Assembly: GCF_000434895.1 (NCBI RefSeq)
Contig: NZ_FR892829.1
Coordinates: 28,741-40,696 of the forward strand
From: Phascolarctobacterium succinatutens CAG:287
GTDB taxonomy: Bacteria > Bacillota > Negativicutes > Acidaminococcales > Acidaminococcaceae
Direction of reading: 5' to 3'
DNA length: 11,956 nt
In this document: positions 6,490 through 11,956 of the stretch, in pieces
Layout: the number at the start of each line of letters is the position of its first letter
Numbering within the stretch: position 1 is the stretch's first letter
Made by a program: the position numbers and the translations under genes
Notes under the pieces: model-generated
Told to the model about the DNA's origin: nothing
Seen by the model: only the letters and a program-made list of their open reading frames with translations
Databases searched by the model: none

Positions 6490-6636
6490 TAATAGAATAA
6501 AGAGTTTTTCCTATATAAGTCCGTCATAGCGCTCAAACAGTTGCGACACTTCTATGGTTCTGGACACTCATTTGCTAAAATTGCTATTCCCTACACGATA
6601 GGTTAATTGCTCAGTTTAATCTTTGGTTATACCTTT

Positions 6637-6686
6637 CTTGCCTGCCCCCTCGGGGAAGGTGCCGAGCGTAGCGAGGCGGAAGGGGG
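6637..6686 (+). repeat. REP core in the leader of the gene at 6709
   Basis: This 50-nt copy ends only 10 nt before the Shine-Dalgarno sequence of the next gene. Read in frame it gives the translation CPLGEGAERSEAEGG, which artificially extends that gene if the first ATG is chosen. Confidence 0.7.
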
Positions 6687-6708
6687 TTGTATTTCTGGAG
6701 GTGAGCTT

Positions 6709-7518
6709 ATGAAGAAGCTATTGAGTGCGTTGGCGTGTGGTGCGCTGCTGTTGTGCGGCGGGATGTCGGTTGCGCGGGCGGACTATTATGAGATGTACAA
6801 TCCTGCTACCCATGTTGAGGGTGGTGCTATGGTGTACGAGACTACGCGCGGCGTTTTGATGTATTTTAAGGTGCACAGCGGCGAATGGCAGGAAGACCAT
6901 TACCGTGGTGAGACCGAGGCGAGCGGTGTAGTGCGCTTTGCGCATGATGGCGAGCGTTTTATCGGTTATCTTCATGTGCCGGGTCTTATGAGTCTGGAAA
7001 ATGGTATGGGTTATCCTTCTATGTACAGATATAGTATGCCGTTGTATGAGAAATATGCTTTGAGTAATCCGCAGGGCTATCAGGCGCAAGCCAAGCTTTA
7101 CGGTGAGTGGATTTTGGGTGAGCCTGAGGGTAATAATCGGGTGCAACCTTCCTTGGCAGGTACTTATGAAAGAAGCAACAAAAGAGGTACACGCTTTGTG
7201 CAGGGTGAAACGGAAATGCCTTGGGCTGTAGCTGCGATGTTTTTACAGCTGGTGCTGGAGCCGAATGTTAATTTGCTGGACAAAAATGCCTTCAGCTTTA
7301 GCTTCTGGGATTATAAGTGGGAACGAGAAAAGGCTTTGTATCCTGATGTTGATAAGCGTTACAGCTATCATACTATGACTAAGGCGGGAGATCCCGATTC
7401 TCCTAATCCGGTGAAGTTTAAGGATGCGCGCTATCTGGGAGAGAAGAGCGGCAGACTGATTTATAATATTGCCGATGATGGTACGGTAAGGAAGATTTAC
7501 GATTTGACCAATGAGTAG
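6709..7518 (+). CDS. Secreted protein of unknown function
   Basis: This is a 269-residue protein with no recognised family. The start at 6709 is decided by a perfect GGAGGTGA (6697-6704); an in-frame ATG at 6607 would add 34 residues that are only REP-repeat translation. Residues 1-24 are a signal peptide with cleavage after ARA. The mature part is rich in Tyr, Gly and Trp. A stretch at 147-201 (PSLAGTYERS...AAMFLQLVLEPNVNLLDKNAFSFSFWDY) and the C-terminal GRLIYNIADDGTV weakly resemble the gene at 4773, suggesting distant relatives of about the same length. No shared palindrome promoter precedes it. The REP hairpin sits in its probable 5' leader and could influence expression. Confidence 0.82.
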   Translation: MKKLLSALACGALLLCGGMSVARADYYEMYNPATHVEGGAMVYETTRGVLMYFKVHSGEWQEDHYRGETEASGVVRFAHDGERFIGYLHVPGLMSLENGMGYPSMYRYSMPLYEKYALSNPQGYQAQAKLYGEWILGEPEGNNRVQPSLAGTYERSNKRGTRFVQGETEMPWAVAAMFLQLVLEPNVNLLDKNAFSFSFWDYKWEREKALYPDVDKRYSYHTMTKAGDPDSPNPVKFKDARYLGEKSGRLIYNIADDGTVRKIYDLTNE

Positions 7519-7646
7519 GCAGCAGATGCTTGCGCACTATTTTTGGCAATGGTGTGGCGCTGATGTGGTTGCTGAGATTGCTGTGTATGATAATGCTGGA
7601 AATGCTGCTTTGCAGAATTTTCCTTGAAAAACAAAAAAATTTTACT

Positions 7647-7704
7647 CATCCTACCCGAAATCGACAGTTTGGGTGGGGTGCTTCAGCAAATTCCGTTGTA
7701 CAAT
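7647..7704 (+). promoter_or_regulatory. Palindrome-GGGTGC-TACAAT promoter, copy 3
   Basis: ACCCGAAA (7653-7660) with GTTTGGGT (7667-7674) is a slightly degenerate copy of the palindrome; the wider stem is 7647-7659/7668-7680 with G-U pairs. GGGTGC (7676-7681) is 17 nt before TACAAT (7699-7704), and the palindrome end is 25 nt before the -10. Unlike the other copies it has no T-tract, and it lies about 130 nt after the previous stop codon, so a terminator role is unlikely here. It precedes the gene at 7769. Confidence 0.6.
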
Positions 7705-7768
7705 GAGCTTGTAAGGAAACATGCCTGCGTATCTAACAGCGCAGGATAATTCTGAGGAGGTGCAACAA

Positions 7769-8416
7769 ATGAAAAAAGGTATTGTATTAGCTTGCTGCGC
7801 AATGCTTTTGGCGGGACAATTGCAATCAGCAGAATCTCTTGACTGGAACAGAAGAATCGGCGTAGACAGAATGATCGACAGAACTATTGATAATACTATT
7901 AACAGGGCGGTGAATAAAGTGGAGAAGCAAGAAAAAACCAGACGTGTCATTTTCCAGAATCTGCCGCAATCGGCAGCTGAAATCGGACCGGAAACCGATG
8001 CTCAGCAGGTTGCAGCTTACACTGTAGCAGCACTGGCTCGCTACGAAACCAATCCGACAGAGGCTATTGCTATGCTCAACAAGCTGCTGGGACCTCGTCC
8101 GGTACCTAAAAGAGATGAACAGTTCCTCGCAGACCGTTTCCGCGGCAGACAGTATCTGATGCGCTCCTACTTTATGGGCGCAACTCCGGCGAATAACTAT
8201 CAGCCGGATATGCCGTATACTGTAGAGGTTAAAACTAATGCCTATACTTATCAGGAGGAAGGGTATGCACGCTTTATGATTACATGCGGCGGTGCCGATA
8301 GCCCGCGTCCGATGACTGTGCGCCAAAAGGCTTCTACCGGCGAATGGTTCCTCTGGGATTATAAGGGACTGCTGAGCGGCATCCAGACTCCGGCAGCAGA
8401 TGATCCGTGGTCTTAA
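7769..8416 (+). CDS. Secreted DUF6935-like protein
   Basis: This is a 215-residue exported protein. The start at 7769 follows GAGGAGGTG (7754-7762) with 6 nt spacing; the upstream ATG at 7721 would add 16 non-signal residues. Residues 1-21 are a signal peptide. Residues 30-58 are a charged, probably helical stretch (RMIDRTIDNTINRAVNKVEKQ). From residue 70 the protein matches my memory of the DUF6935 family: VAAYTVAALARY (81-92), LLGPRPV (106-112), FLADRFRGR (119-127), YFMGATPANNYQP (134-146), GGADSPRPMTVR (174-185) and WFLWDYKGLLSGI...DDPW (193-214). The family has no known biochemical role as far as I can recall. The gene has its own palindrome promoter and a large terminator, so it is probably monocistronic. 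The family name is from memory and would need a profile search. Confidence 0.82.
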   Translation: MKKGIVLACCAMLLAGQLQSAESLDWNRRIGVDRMIDRTIDNTINRAVNKVEKQEKTRRVIFQNLPQSAAEIGPETDAQQVAAYTVAALARYETNPTEAIAMLNKLLGPRPVPKRDEQFLADRFRGRQYLMRSYFMGATPANNYQPDMPYTVEVKTNAYTYQEEGYARFMITCGGADSPRPMTVRQKASTGEWFLWDYKGLLSGIQTPAADDPWS

Positions 8417-8456
8417 GAATTGTGCAGCTGAAAAAATCAGTGTAGCATAAAGCAGG

Positions 8457-8517
8457 CAGCTTTCCTGTGGCAGCAAGCAAAATTGCTTGCCTGCCACCTG
8501 GGAAGCTGTATTTTTTT
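8457..8517 (+). terminator. Strong intrinsic terminator after the DUF6935-like gene
   Basis: A long hairpin is visible. The outer stem is CAGCTTTCC (8457-8465) with GGGAAGCTG (8500-8508). The middle stem is GTGGCAG with CTGCCAC, with one bulge, and the tip is CAAGCA with TGCTTG. It is followed by TATTTTTTT (8509-8517). Confidence 0.88.
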
Positions 8518-8552
8518 GCCATAATAGCCTGAAAATCTGTAAAATTTCCTGC

Positions 8553-8610
8553 TACCCTACCCGAAATCAGCCTTTCGGGAAGGGTGCATTTGCTTTTTTG
8601 AGCGTATAAT
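8553..8610 (+). promoter_or_regulatory. Palindrome-GGGTGC-TATAAT promoter, copy 4
   Basis: ACCCGAAA (8559-8566) and TTTCGGGA (8573-8580) form the palindrome with one outer mismatch; the stem continues through CCC/GGG (8555-8557/8582-8584). GGGTGC (8582-8587) is 17 nt before a consensus TATAAT (8605-8610), and the palindrome end is 25 nt before the -10. The upstream gene already has its own terminator at 8457-8517, so this hairpin is not needed for termination, which favours a promoter/operator role. Transcription from here would start near 8617. Confidence 0.7.
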
Positions 8611-8641
8611 GAAGGTACAAAGATGGAAGGAAGTGGTGTAT

Positions 8642-10258
8642 ATGAAAAAAATCCTGAAAAAAACATCGCTGTTTTTAGTGACTGCAGCGATGACTGTTTC
8701 CGCTCCGCTGATGGCGTGGGCGCTGGAGCACGACATTGTTATTCTGCATACTAATGATATCCATTGCGGTATTAATGATAATATCGGCTTTGCCGGTCTG
8801 GCGCAGATTAAAAAGGATGCCCTGGCAAGAACGCCGAACGTGGCGCTGGTGGATGCAGGCGATGCTATTCAGGGCGCACCGATTGGTAAGCTGTCCCGTG
8901 GTCTGGCAGTTGTCGATATTATGAATTACCTGGGCTATGACTTCTGCATTCCCGGTAACCATGAATTTGACTACGGCATGGACCGCTTCATGGAGCTGGT
9001 GCCGCTGCAGCGTGCAGGCTACTATTGTGCAAATTTTGTTTATGCAGGCAACAATAAGCAGGTTCTGCCGGGCTACAAAATTATGCAGTATGAGGATACC
9101 AAGGTGGCCTTTGTGGGTGCTAGCACACCGGAAAGCCTGACAACCTCTACGCCTACCTTCTTCCAAAATGAGAAGGGCAAGTATATTTACAGCTTCTGCG
9201 AGGATAAGAGCGGCAGCAAGCTGTACAAACAGCTGCAGAAGAATGTCGACAAGGCACGCAAGGACGGCGCGGATTATGTATTTATCGTAGGTCATTTGGG
9301 CATGGACGGCACCACTCCGCAGTGGAGCAGCGAAAGCGTTGCGAAAAATACTCAGGGCGTAGACGCTGTTATCGACGGACACTCTCACGAGCGTTTCACC
9401 CGTATGGTTAAAAATAAAGTCGGCAAGGACGTGCTGCTGGCGCAAACAGGCACTAAGCTGAAAACTGTCGGCGAGCTGGTAATTACTCCCGACGGCAAGC
9501 TGAAGAGTCGGCTGATTACCGAATCCAACGGCAAGGATGCCAATATCGCAAGAGTTATTGCCCAGGAAATAAAGACCTATGAGCCTTTGCTGAAGCAGCC
9601 TGTGGGCGAAGCCTTGGTACAGCTGCGCAGCAATGATCCTGCAACGGGTGAGCGTATCGTGCGCAACCGTGAATGCAGCTTGGGTGACTTTGTTGCCGAT
9701 GCTTATCGAGCAGTGCTTGATTGCGATGTAGTGCTGGCGAACGGCGGCAGCATCCGCAACGAAATCAAAACCGGCGTAATCAGCTACAACGATTTGCTGG
9801 AGGCCTTCCCCTTCGGTAATATGTGCGTAGTTTTAGAGGTAAACGGCCAGCAGATTCTGGATGCTCTGGAGATGGGTGCTATCAGCTATCCTGAAGAAAG
9901 CGGCGGCTTTATGCAGGTATCCGGACTGAGCTACACGATTGACAGCTCTGTTCCCTCCAGCATCGAGCTTGATGCCAAGGGCAACTTCGTGCGTGTTGCC
10001 GGTGCCCGTCGCGTGAGCGATGTTAAAATTGACGGCAAACCGTTAGATGTTAAGAAAAAATATACTGTTGGCGGCACTTCCTATATGCTGAAATTCGGTG
10101 GTGACGGCATTACGATGTTCAAGGGCGCACGTCTGGTACAGGACGAAATGATGAGTGACGCAGATACGATTATGGAATATCTGCAGAATCATCTGAATGG
10201 CAAGGTTGGCGAGCAATATGCTAATCCTTACGGCGATGGCCGTATTGTAATCAAATAA
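8642..10258 (+). CDS. Exported 5'-nucleotidase/UshA-family metallophosphoesterase
   Basis: This is a 538-residue two-domain phosphoesterase that probably dephosphorylates extracellular nucleotides. The start at 8642 follows GGAAGG (8625-8630); the ATG at 8609 overlaps the TATAAT box and cannot be in the transcript. Residues 1-27 are a signal peptide (cleavage near AWA). The N-terminal metallophosphatase motifs are all present: HTNDIH (36-41, Asp39/His41), GDAIQG (73-78), GNHEFD (105-110), VGHLG (216-220) and DGHSHE (245-250). The C-terminal 5'-nucleotidase domain shows SLGDFVADAY (346-355), LANGGSIR (365-372), FPFGN (389-393) and FGGDGITMF (485-493). Length matches the family (about 500-550). 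No C-terminal anchor is visible, so it is probably secreted or periplasmic. The nucleoside hydrolase at 1842 could use its product. The exact substrate (AMP, UDP-sugar, cyclic nucleotide) cannot be read from sequence. Confidence 0.93.
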   Translation: MKKILKKTSLFLVTAAMTVSAPLMAWALEHDIVILHTNDIHCGINDNIGFAGLAQIKKDALARTPNVALVDAGDAIQGAPIGKLSRGLAVVDIMNYLGYDFCIPGNHEFDYGMDRFMELVPLQRAGYYCANFVYAGNNKQVLPGYKIMQYEDTKVAFVGASTPESLTTSTPTFFQNEKGKYIYSFCEDKSGSKLYKQLQKNVDKARKDGADYVFIVGHLGMDGTTPQWSSESVAKNTQGVDAVIDGHSHERFTRMVKNKVGKDVLLAQTGTKLKTVGELVITPDGKLKSRLITESNGKDANIARVIAQEIKTYEPLLKQPVGEALVQLRSNDPATGERIVRNRECSLGDFVADAYRAVLDCDVVLANGGSIRNEIKTGVISYNDLLEAFPFGNMCVVLEVNGQQILDALEMGAISYPEESGGFMQVSGLSYTIDSSVPSSIELDAKGNFVRVAGARRVSDVKIDGKPLDVKKKYTVGGTSYMLKFGGDGITMFKGARLVQDEMMSDADTIMEYLQNHLNGKVGEQYANPYGDGRIVIK

Positions 10259-10294
10259 AAAGCTTTTCCATAGTAAAATGAGGAGATGATTGTT

Positions 10295-11356
10295 ATGTTG
10301 AAGAAACGTATGGCGATGGGAATTTTGGCCGGACTGCTGGCCTGCAGCTTTATTGCCGGCTGTGGCGGGGGTGATAAAGGCACCAGCGAGCCTCCTAAAC
10401 CGAAACCGATTGCTGCTGATTTGAAGGATTTGCCGAATAAGGATGTTAAGGTCGGCATTAATACATTTAAGCTCTTTACTCTGAAAAATAATCCTAATCT
10501 GCATTTGCAAAATACTTATAGCAAGGGTATGAGGGTGGCTGTTGTCGGCAGAGATATGATTTATGCCAACGTTAAGGACAGACTTGTGCAGATGCAGTGG
10601 GATAAAGATGGTCTGCGCATGTTGGACAATAATGTTGATTCTATGTCCGGTAATGCTAAGATTTCTTCCGACGGCACCAGAGGCATTTTCTATACCAATA
10701 AGAGAATGAGACTCAACTATTTCGATAGCGAAACCAAACGTATTGAAGAGGCACAAGGACGCTTCAATAACCTTGTTGTAATTCCTAAGGGCAATGCGGA
10801 TAAGGCTTTAATCTGGATGAACCAGGGCGAAATGAGAAAGGTTGATCTTCGCAATGGCTACAGAGTAGGCAAGGATTTGGGCACAGTACGTAAGGAATCC
10901 AGAAGTCGTGATGCTGATGACAAGGATAAAATCAATATTCCGCAGAGCGTTGTTGCAGACAGAAACGGTGATTTCTATGTTGGCGGCAATGCGCGTATCG
11001 GCACTCAGGATGTAGGCCTGGTAAGCGTTTATGACTTCAATGGCAAGCAAAAACGCGTCATCGGCAAGGAAAAACGTGAAGATAGCAAGGCCATCAATTC
11101 CTTAACCGATATAGCTTTGACTGATGAATATCTGGTAGTCAGCGATTCCTCTGTAGACAAGCAGCAGCTGCAGATTTACAGAAAGAACACCGGCACGCTG
11201 GTTGGTACTGTAAGCTATAAGGATTTGACCGATAATAAGGAAACCAGCATCGGTGCTTGTGTAAACCTGGCAAATATGCCTGATAACAGAGTTCTGGTTG
11301 CCCTCAGCAATGACAGAAAAAATATTAAAGATGAATTCTTCATTCTGCAGCTGTAA
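10295..11356 (+). CDS. Lipoprotein with probable beta-propeller (NHL-like) repeats
   Basis: This is a 353-residue lipoprotein of unknown function. The start at 10295 is 9 nt after AGGAG (10281-10285); the ATG at 10286 abuts that site. Residues 1-22 are a lipoprotein signal with lipobox FIAGC (Cys23), then a GGGDKGTSEPPKPKP linker. The mature part has repeated blade-like patterns: IPQSVVADRNGDFYVGG (215-231), LVSVYDFNGKQKRVIGK (242-258) and LTDIALTDEYLVVSDS...LQIYRKNTGTLVGTV (270-306). These resemble NHL or quinoprotein-like propeller blades. It begins 36 nt after the nucleotidase stop with no terminator or shared palindrome between, so cotranscription with the nucleotidase is likely. A terminator-like hairpin follows at 11409-11440. 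The fold assignment is inference from the repeat pattern. Confidence 0.85.
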   Translation: MLKKRMAMGILAGLLACSFIAGCGGGDKGTSEPPKPKPIAADLKDLPNKDVKVGINTFKLFTLKNNPNLHLQNTYSKGMRVAVVGRDMIYANVKDRLVQMQWDKDGLRMLDNNVDSMSGNAKISSDGTRGIFYTNKRMRLNYFDSETKRIEEAQGRFNNLVVIPKGNADKALIWMNQGEMRKVDLRNGYRVGKDLGTVRKESRSRDADDKDKINIPQSVVADRNGDFYVGGNARIGTQDVGLVSVYDFNGKQKRVIGKEKREDSKAINSLTDIALTDEYLVVSDSSVDKQQLQIYRKNTGTLVGTVSYKDLTDNKETSIGACVNLANMPDNRVLVALSNDRKNIKDEFFILQL

Positions 11357-11408
11357 TGTAGGGTAGAAGGCATGACAGAAGCTGTAAAATTTAAGAAATA
11401 AAGATTTG

Positions 11409-11440
11409 AACACCCCCGAAAGATATATTTTGGGGGTGTT
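11409..11440 (+). terminator. Intrinsic terminator-like hairpin after the lipoprotein gene
   Basis: AACACCCCCGAAA (11409-11421) pairs with TTTTGGGGGTGTT (11428-11440) over 13 bp with one G-U pair and a 6-nt loop. The 3' side is TGAATTATAG and not a true T-run, so termination may be imperfect. On the minus strand the stem is followed by CAAATCTTTATTTC, which is no better. Confidence 0.6.
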
Positions 11441-11464
11441 TGAATTATAGCTTAAATTGGATAT

Positions 11465-11493
11465 TTGGTTTTAGCAGTGTGTATGGCTATATA
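11465..11493 (+). promoter_or_regulatory. Possible sigma-70-like promoter between convergent genes
   Basis: TTGGTT (11465-11470) and TATATA (11488-11493) are separated by exactly 17 nt. Both are only partial matches to consensus, in an AT-rich region where chance matches are common. It would start a transcript near 11500, just ahead of the 11-bp repeats and the terminator at 11585-11620. Confidence 0.25.
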
Positions 11494-11503
11494 TGTAATA
11501 AAA

Positions 11504-11548
11504 ATGAGCGATAAATGAGTGATAAATGAGCGATAAAATGAGCGATAA
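11504..11548 (+). repeat. Four tandem 11-bp repeats (ATGAGYGATAA)
   Basis: Four copies lie at 11504-11514, 11515-11525, 11526-11536 and 11538-11548; the second has T for C and an extra A precedes the fourth. The first two copies each spell ATG-AGY-GAT-AAA-TGA, overlapping the next ATG by ATGA. The third reads through into the fourth. They lie between convergent genes with no Shine-Dalgarno sequence visible. Confidence 0.8.
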
Positions 11549-11584
11549 AGTTAATATTGCAATAGTAACCCCTAACCCATAACG

Positions 11585-11620
11585 AAAGCCTCCGACGAAT
11601 AAATTCGCCGGAGGCTTTTT
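11585..11620. terminator. Strong, probably bidirectional terminator
   Basis: AAAGCCTCCG-A-CGAAT (11585-11600) pairs with ATTCG-C-CGGAGGCTTT (11603-11618), with one A/C mismatch. On the plus strand five T residues (11616-11620) follow, overlapping the stem base. On the minus strand it lies 15 nt after the LuxR-type gene's stop and is followed by TTTCGTT. It therefore serves the regulator and any plus-strand transcript. Confidence 0.8.
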
Positions 11621-11634
11621 GCATGCGCTGCGCG

Positions 11635-11956
11635 TCAATGCTCTGCGTTGCGCATCAGTTCGATATACTGCAGCAGCTCCTTACGGGTTTTTACACCCAG
11701 CTTGCTGTAGATATTTTTATTATGATATTTTAAGGTATTTTCGGTGATACCAAGCTGGCTGATAATATCTTTGGTAGAGCAGCCCTGTACATAAAGGTTA
11801 AAGATGTCCTCCTCCTTAGGTGTCAGCGTAGCAAGATTATCGATAAACATCTGATAACTGTCGGGATCGACGGATTCCAGCTTCTTTTCAATGGCTTTTT
11901 CCAAAGCAGCTTGGGCAAAGTTGAACTGCTGCTGTGCCTGCTCGCGTTCCTGCTGA
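11635..11956 (-). CDS. LuxR-type helix-turn-helix regulator, C-terminal part
   Basis: Only the last 106 residues are inside the window; the frame is open to the right edge, so the N-terminus is missing. A Gln/Glu/Ala-rich helical, probably coiled-coil linker (QQEREQAQQQFNFAQAALEKAIEKKLE) precedes a LuxR/NarL-type DNA-binding domain. That domain has LTPKEEDIFNLYVQGCSTKDIISQLGI, then the recognition helix region TENTLKYHNKNIYSKLGVKTRKELLQYI. LTPKE, the STKDI helix and TLKYHNKNIYSKLGV are the hallmark positions. An ATG-less internal start near 11904 (TTG) is not real given the continuous upstream frame. The sensory part could be a receiver, a membrane domain or something else. It points away from the genes described, and a link to them is unproven. 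Confidence 0.88.
   Translation of the reverse strand, partial: QQEREQAQQQFNFAQAALEKAIEKKLESVDPDSYQMFIDNLATLTPKEEDIFNLYVQGCSTKDIISQLGITENTLKYHNKNIYSKLGVKTRKELLQYIELMRNAEH

Larger units (their letters stand above)
5730..6636. repeat. Gene-free field of degenerate repeats
   Basis: No credible gene is present between the composite repeat and the gene at 6709. The field is built of diverged repeats. 5838-5897 and 6310-6369 are both 60 nt and match at about 45 positions (AATTTCGTG...AACTCGCGCTA...ATTTTGC). AGCGCTCAAACAG occurs at 5913-5925 and 6528-6540. A 44-nt block at 6151-6194 recurs at 6593-6636 with about 4 differences and runs straight into a REP core each time. A related ACGATATATTAATTGCTCA lies at 5982-6000. 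The open frame on the minus strand over 5676-5933 is repeat sequence and lacks any protein-like features. Confidence 0.6.

Noticed and set aside
6606..6632. Possible promoter TTGCTC...TATACC before the gene at 6709
   Set aside because: The spacing is only 15 nt and the same sequence recurs as repeat DNA at 6164-6190, where no gene follows.
7526..7627. 33-residue plus-strand frame starting MLAHYFWQWCG after the gene at 6709
   Set aside because: Composition is somewhat coding-like, but there is no Shine-Dalgarno sequence and no recognisable family. It could be a decayed fragment, but I cannot support it as a gene.

Overview
The window looks like the chromosome of a gut-type Firmicute. My best guess is the Negativicutes (an Acidaminococcaceae-like genome), because of the GC-rich hairpin repeats whose shadow translation reads PSASLRSAPSP, the intermediate base composition, and the run of small exported proteins beside a LuxR-type helix-turn-helix regulator. 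No rRNA, tRNA or universal marker gene is present, so this placement is inference. I see no transposase, integrase, phage gene or CRISPR array.

Layout. Bases 1-445 hold the terminator of an off-window gene and several hairpin repeats. Bases 648-2948 hold a two-gene unit: an exported protein whose lipobox cysteine is lost, then an exported nucleoside hydrolase. Bases 3086-5528 hold a three-gene unit: a lipoprotein paralogous to the first gene, a small secreted protein carrying the same C-terminal module, and a secreted protein of unknown function. It ends in a clear intrinsic terminator. Bases 5600-6690 are a gene-free repeat field. Bases 6709-7518, 7769-8416 and 8642-10258 encode a secreted unknown, a DUF6935-like secreted protein and a 5'-nucleotidase family phosphoesterase. 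Bases 10295-11356 encode a lipoprotein with probable beta-propeller repeats, close enough to be cotranscribed with the nucleotidase. A LuxR-type regulator runs off the right edge on the minus strand.

All eight complete genes encode exported proteins with a signal peptide or lipobox, or, for the first gene, a signal peptide that lost its lipobox cysteine. The nucleotidase and the nucleoside hydrolase could act in series outside the cytoplasm (nucleotide to nucleoside to base plus ribose).

The most striking signal is regulatory. Four genes (648, 3086, 7769, 8642) share one upstream architecture: an 8-6-8 palindrome ACCCGAAA-N6-TTTCGGGT, a GGGYGC box, and a TACAAT/TATAAT box, with identical spacing in every copy (palindrome to -10 start 25 nt; GGGYGC to -10 17 nt). 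This looks like a local regulon of exported proteins. A second signal is a C-terminal module of about 80-100 residues shared by three genes. A third is a pair of 130-bp inverted repeats, about 93% identical, that bracket the first two gene units.
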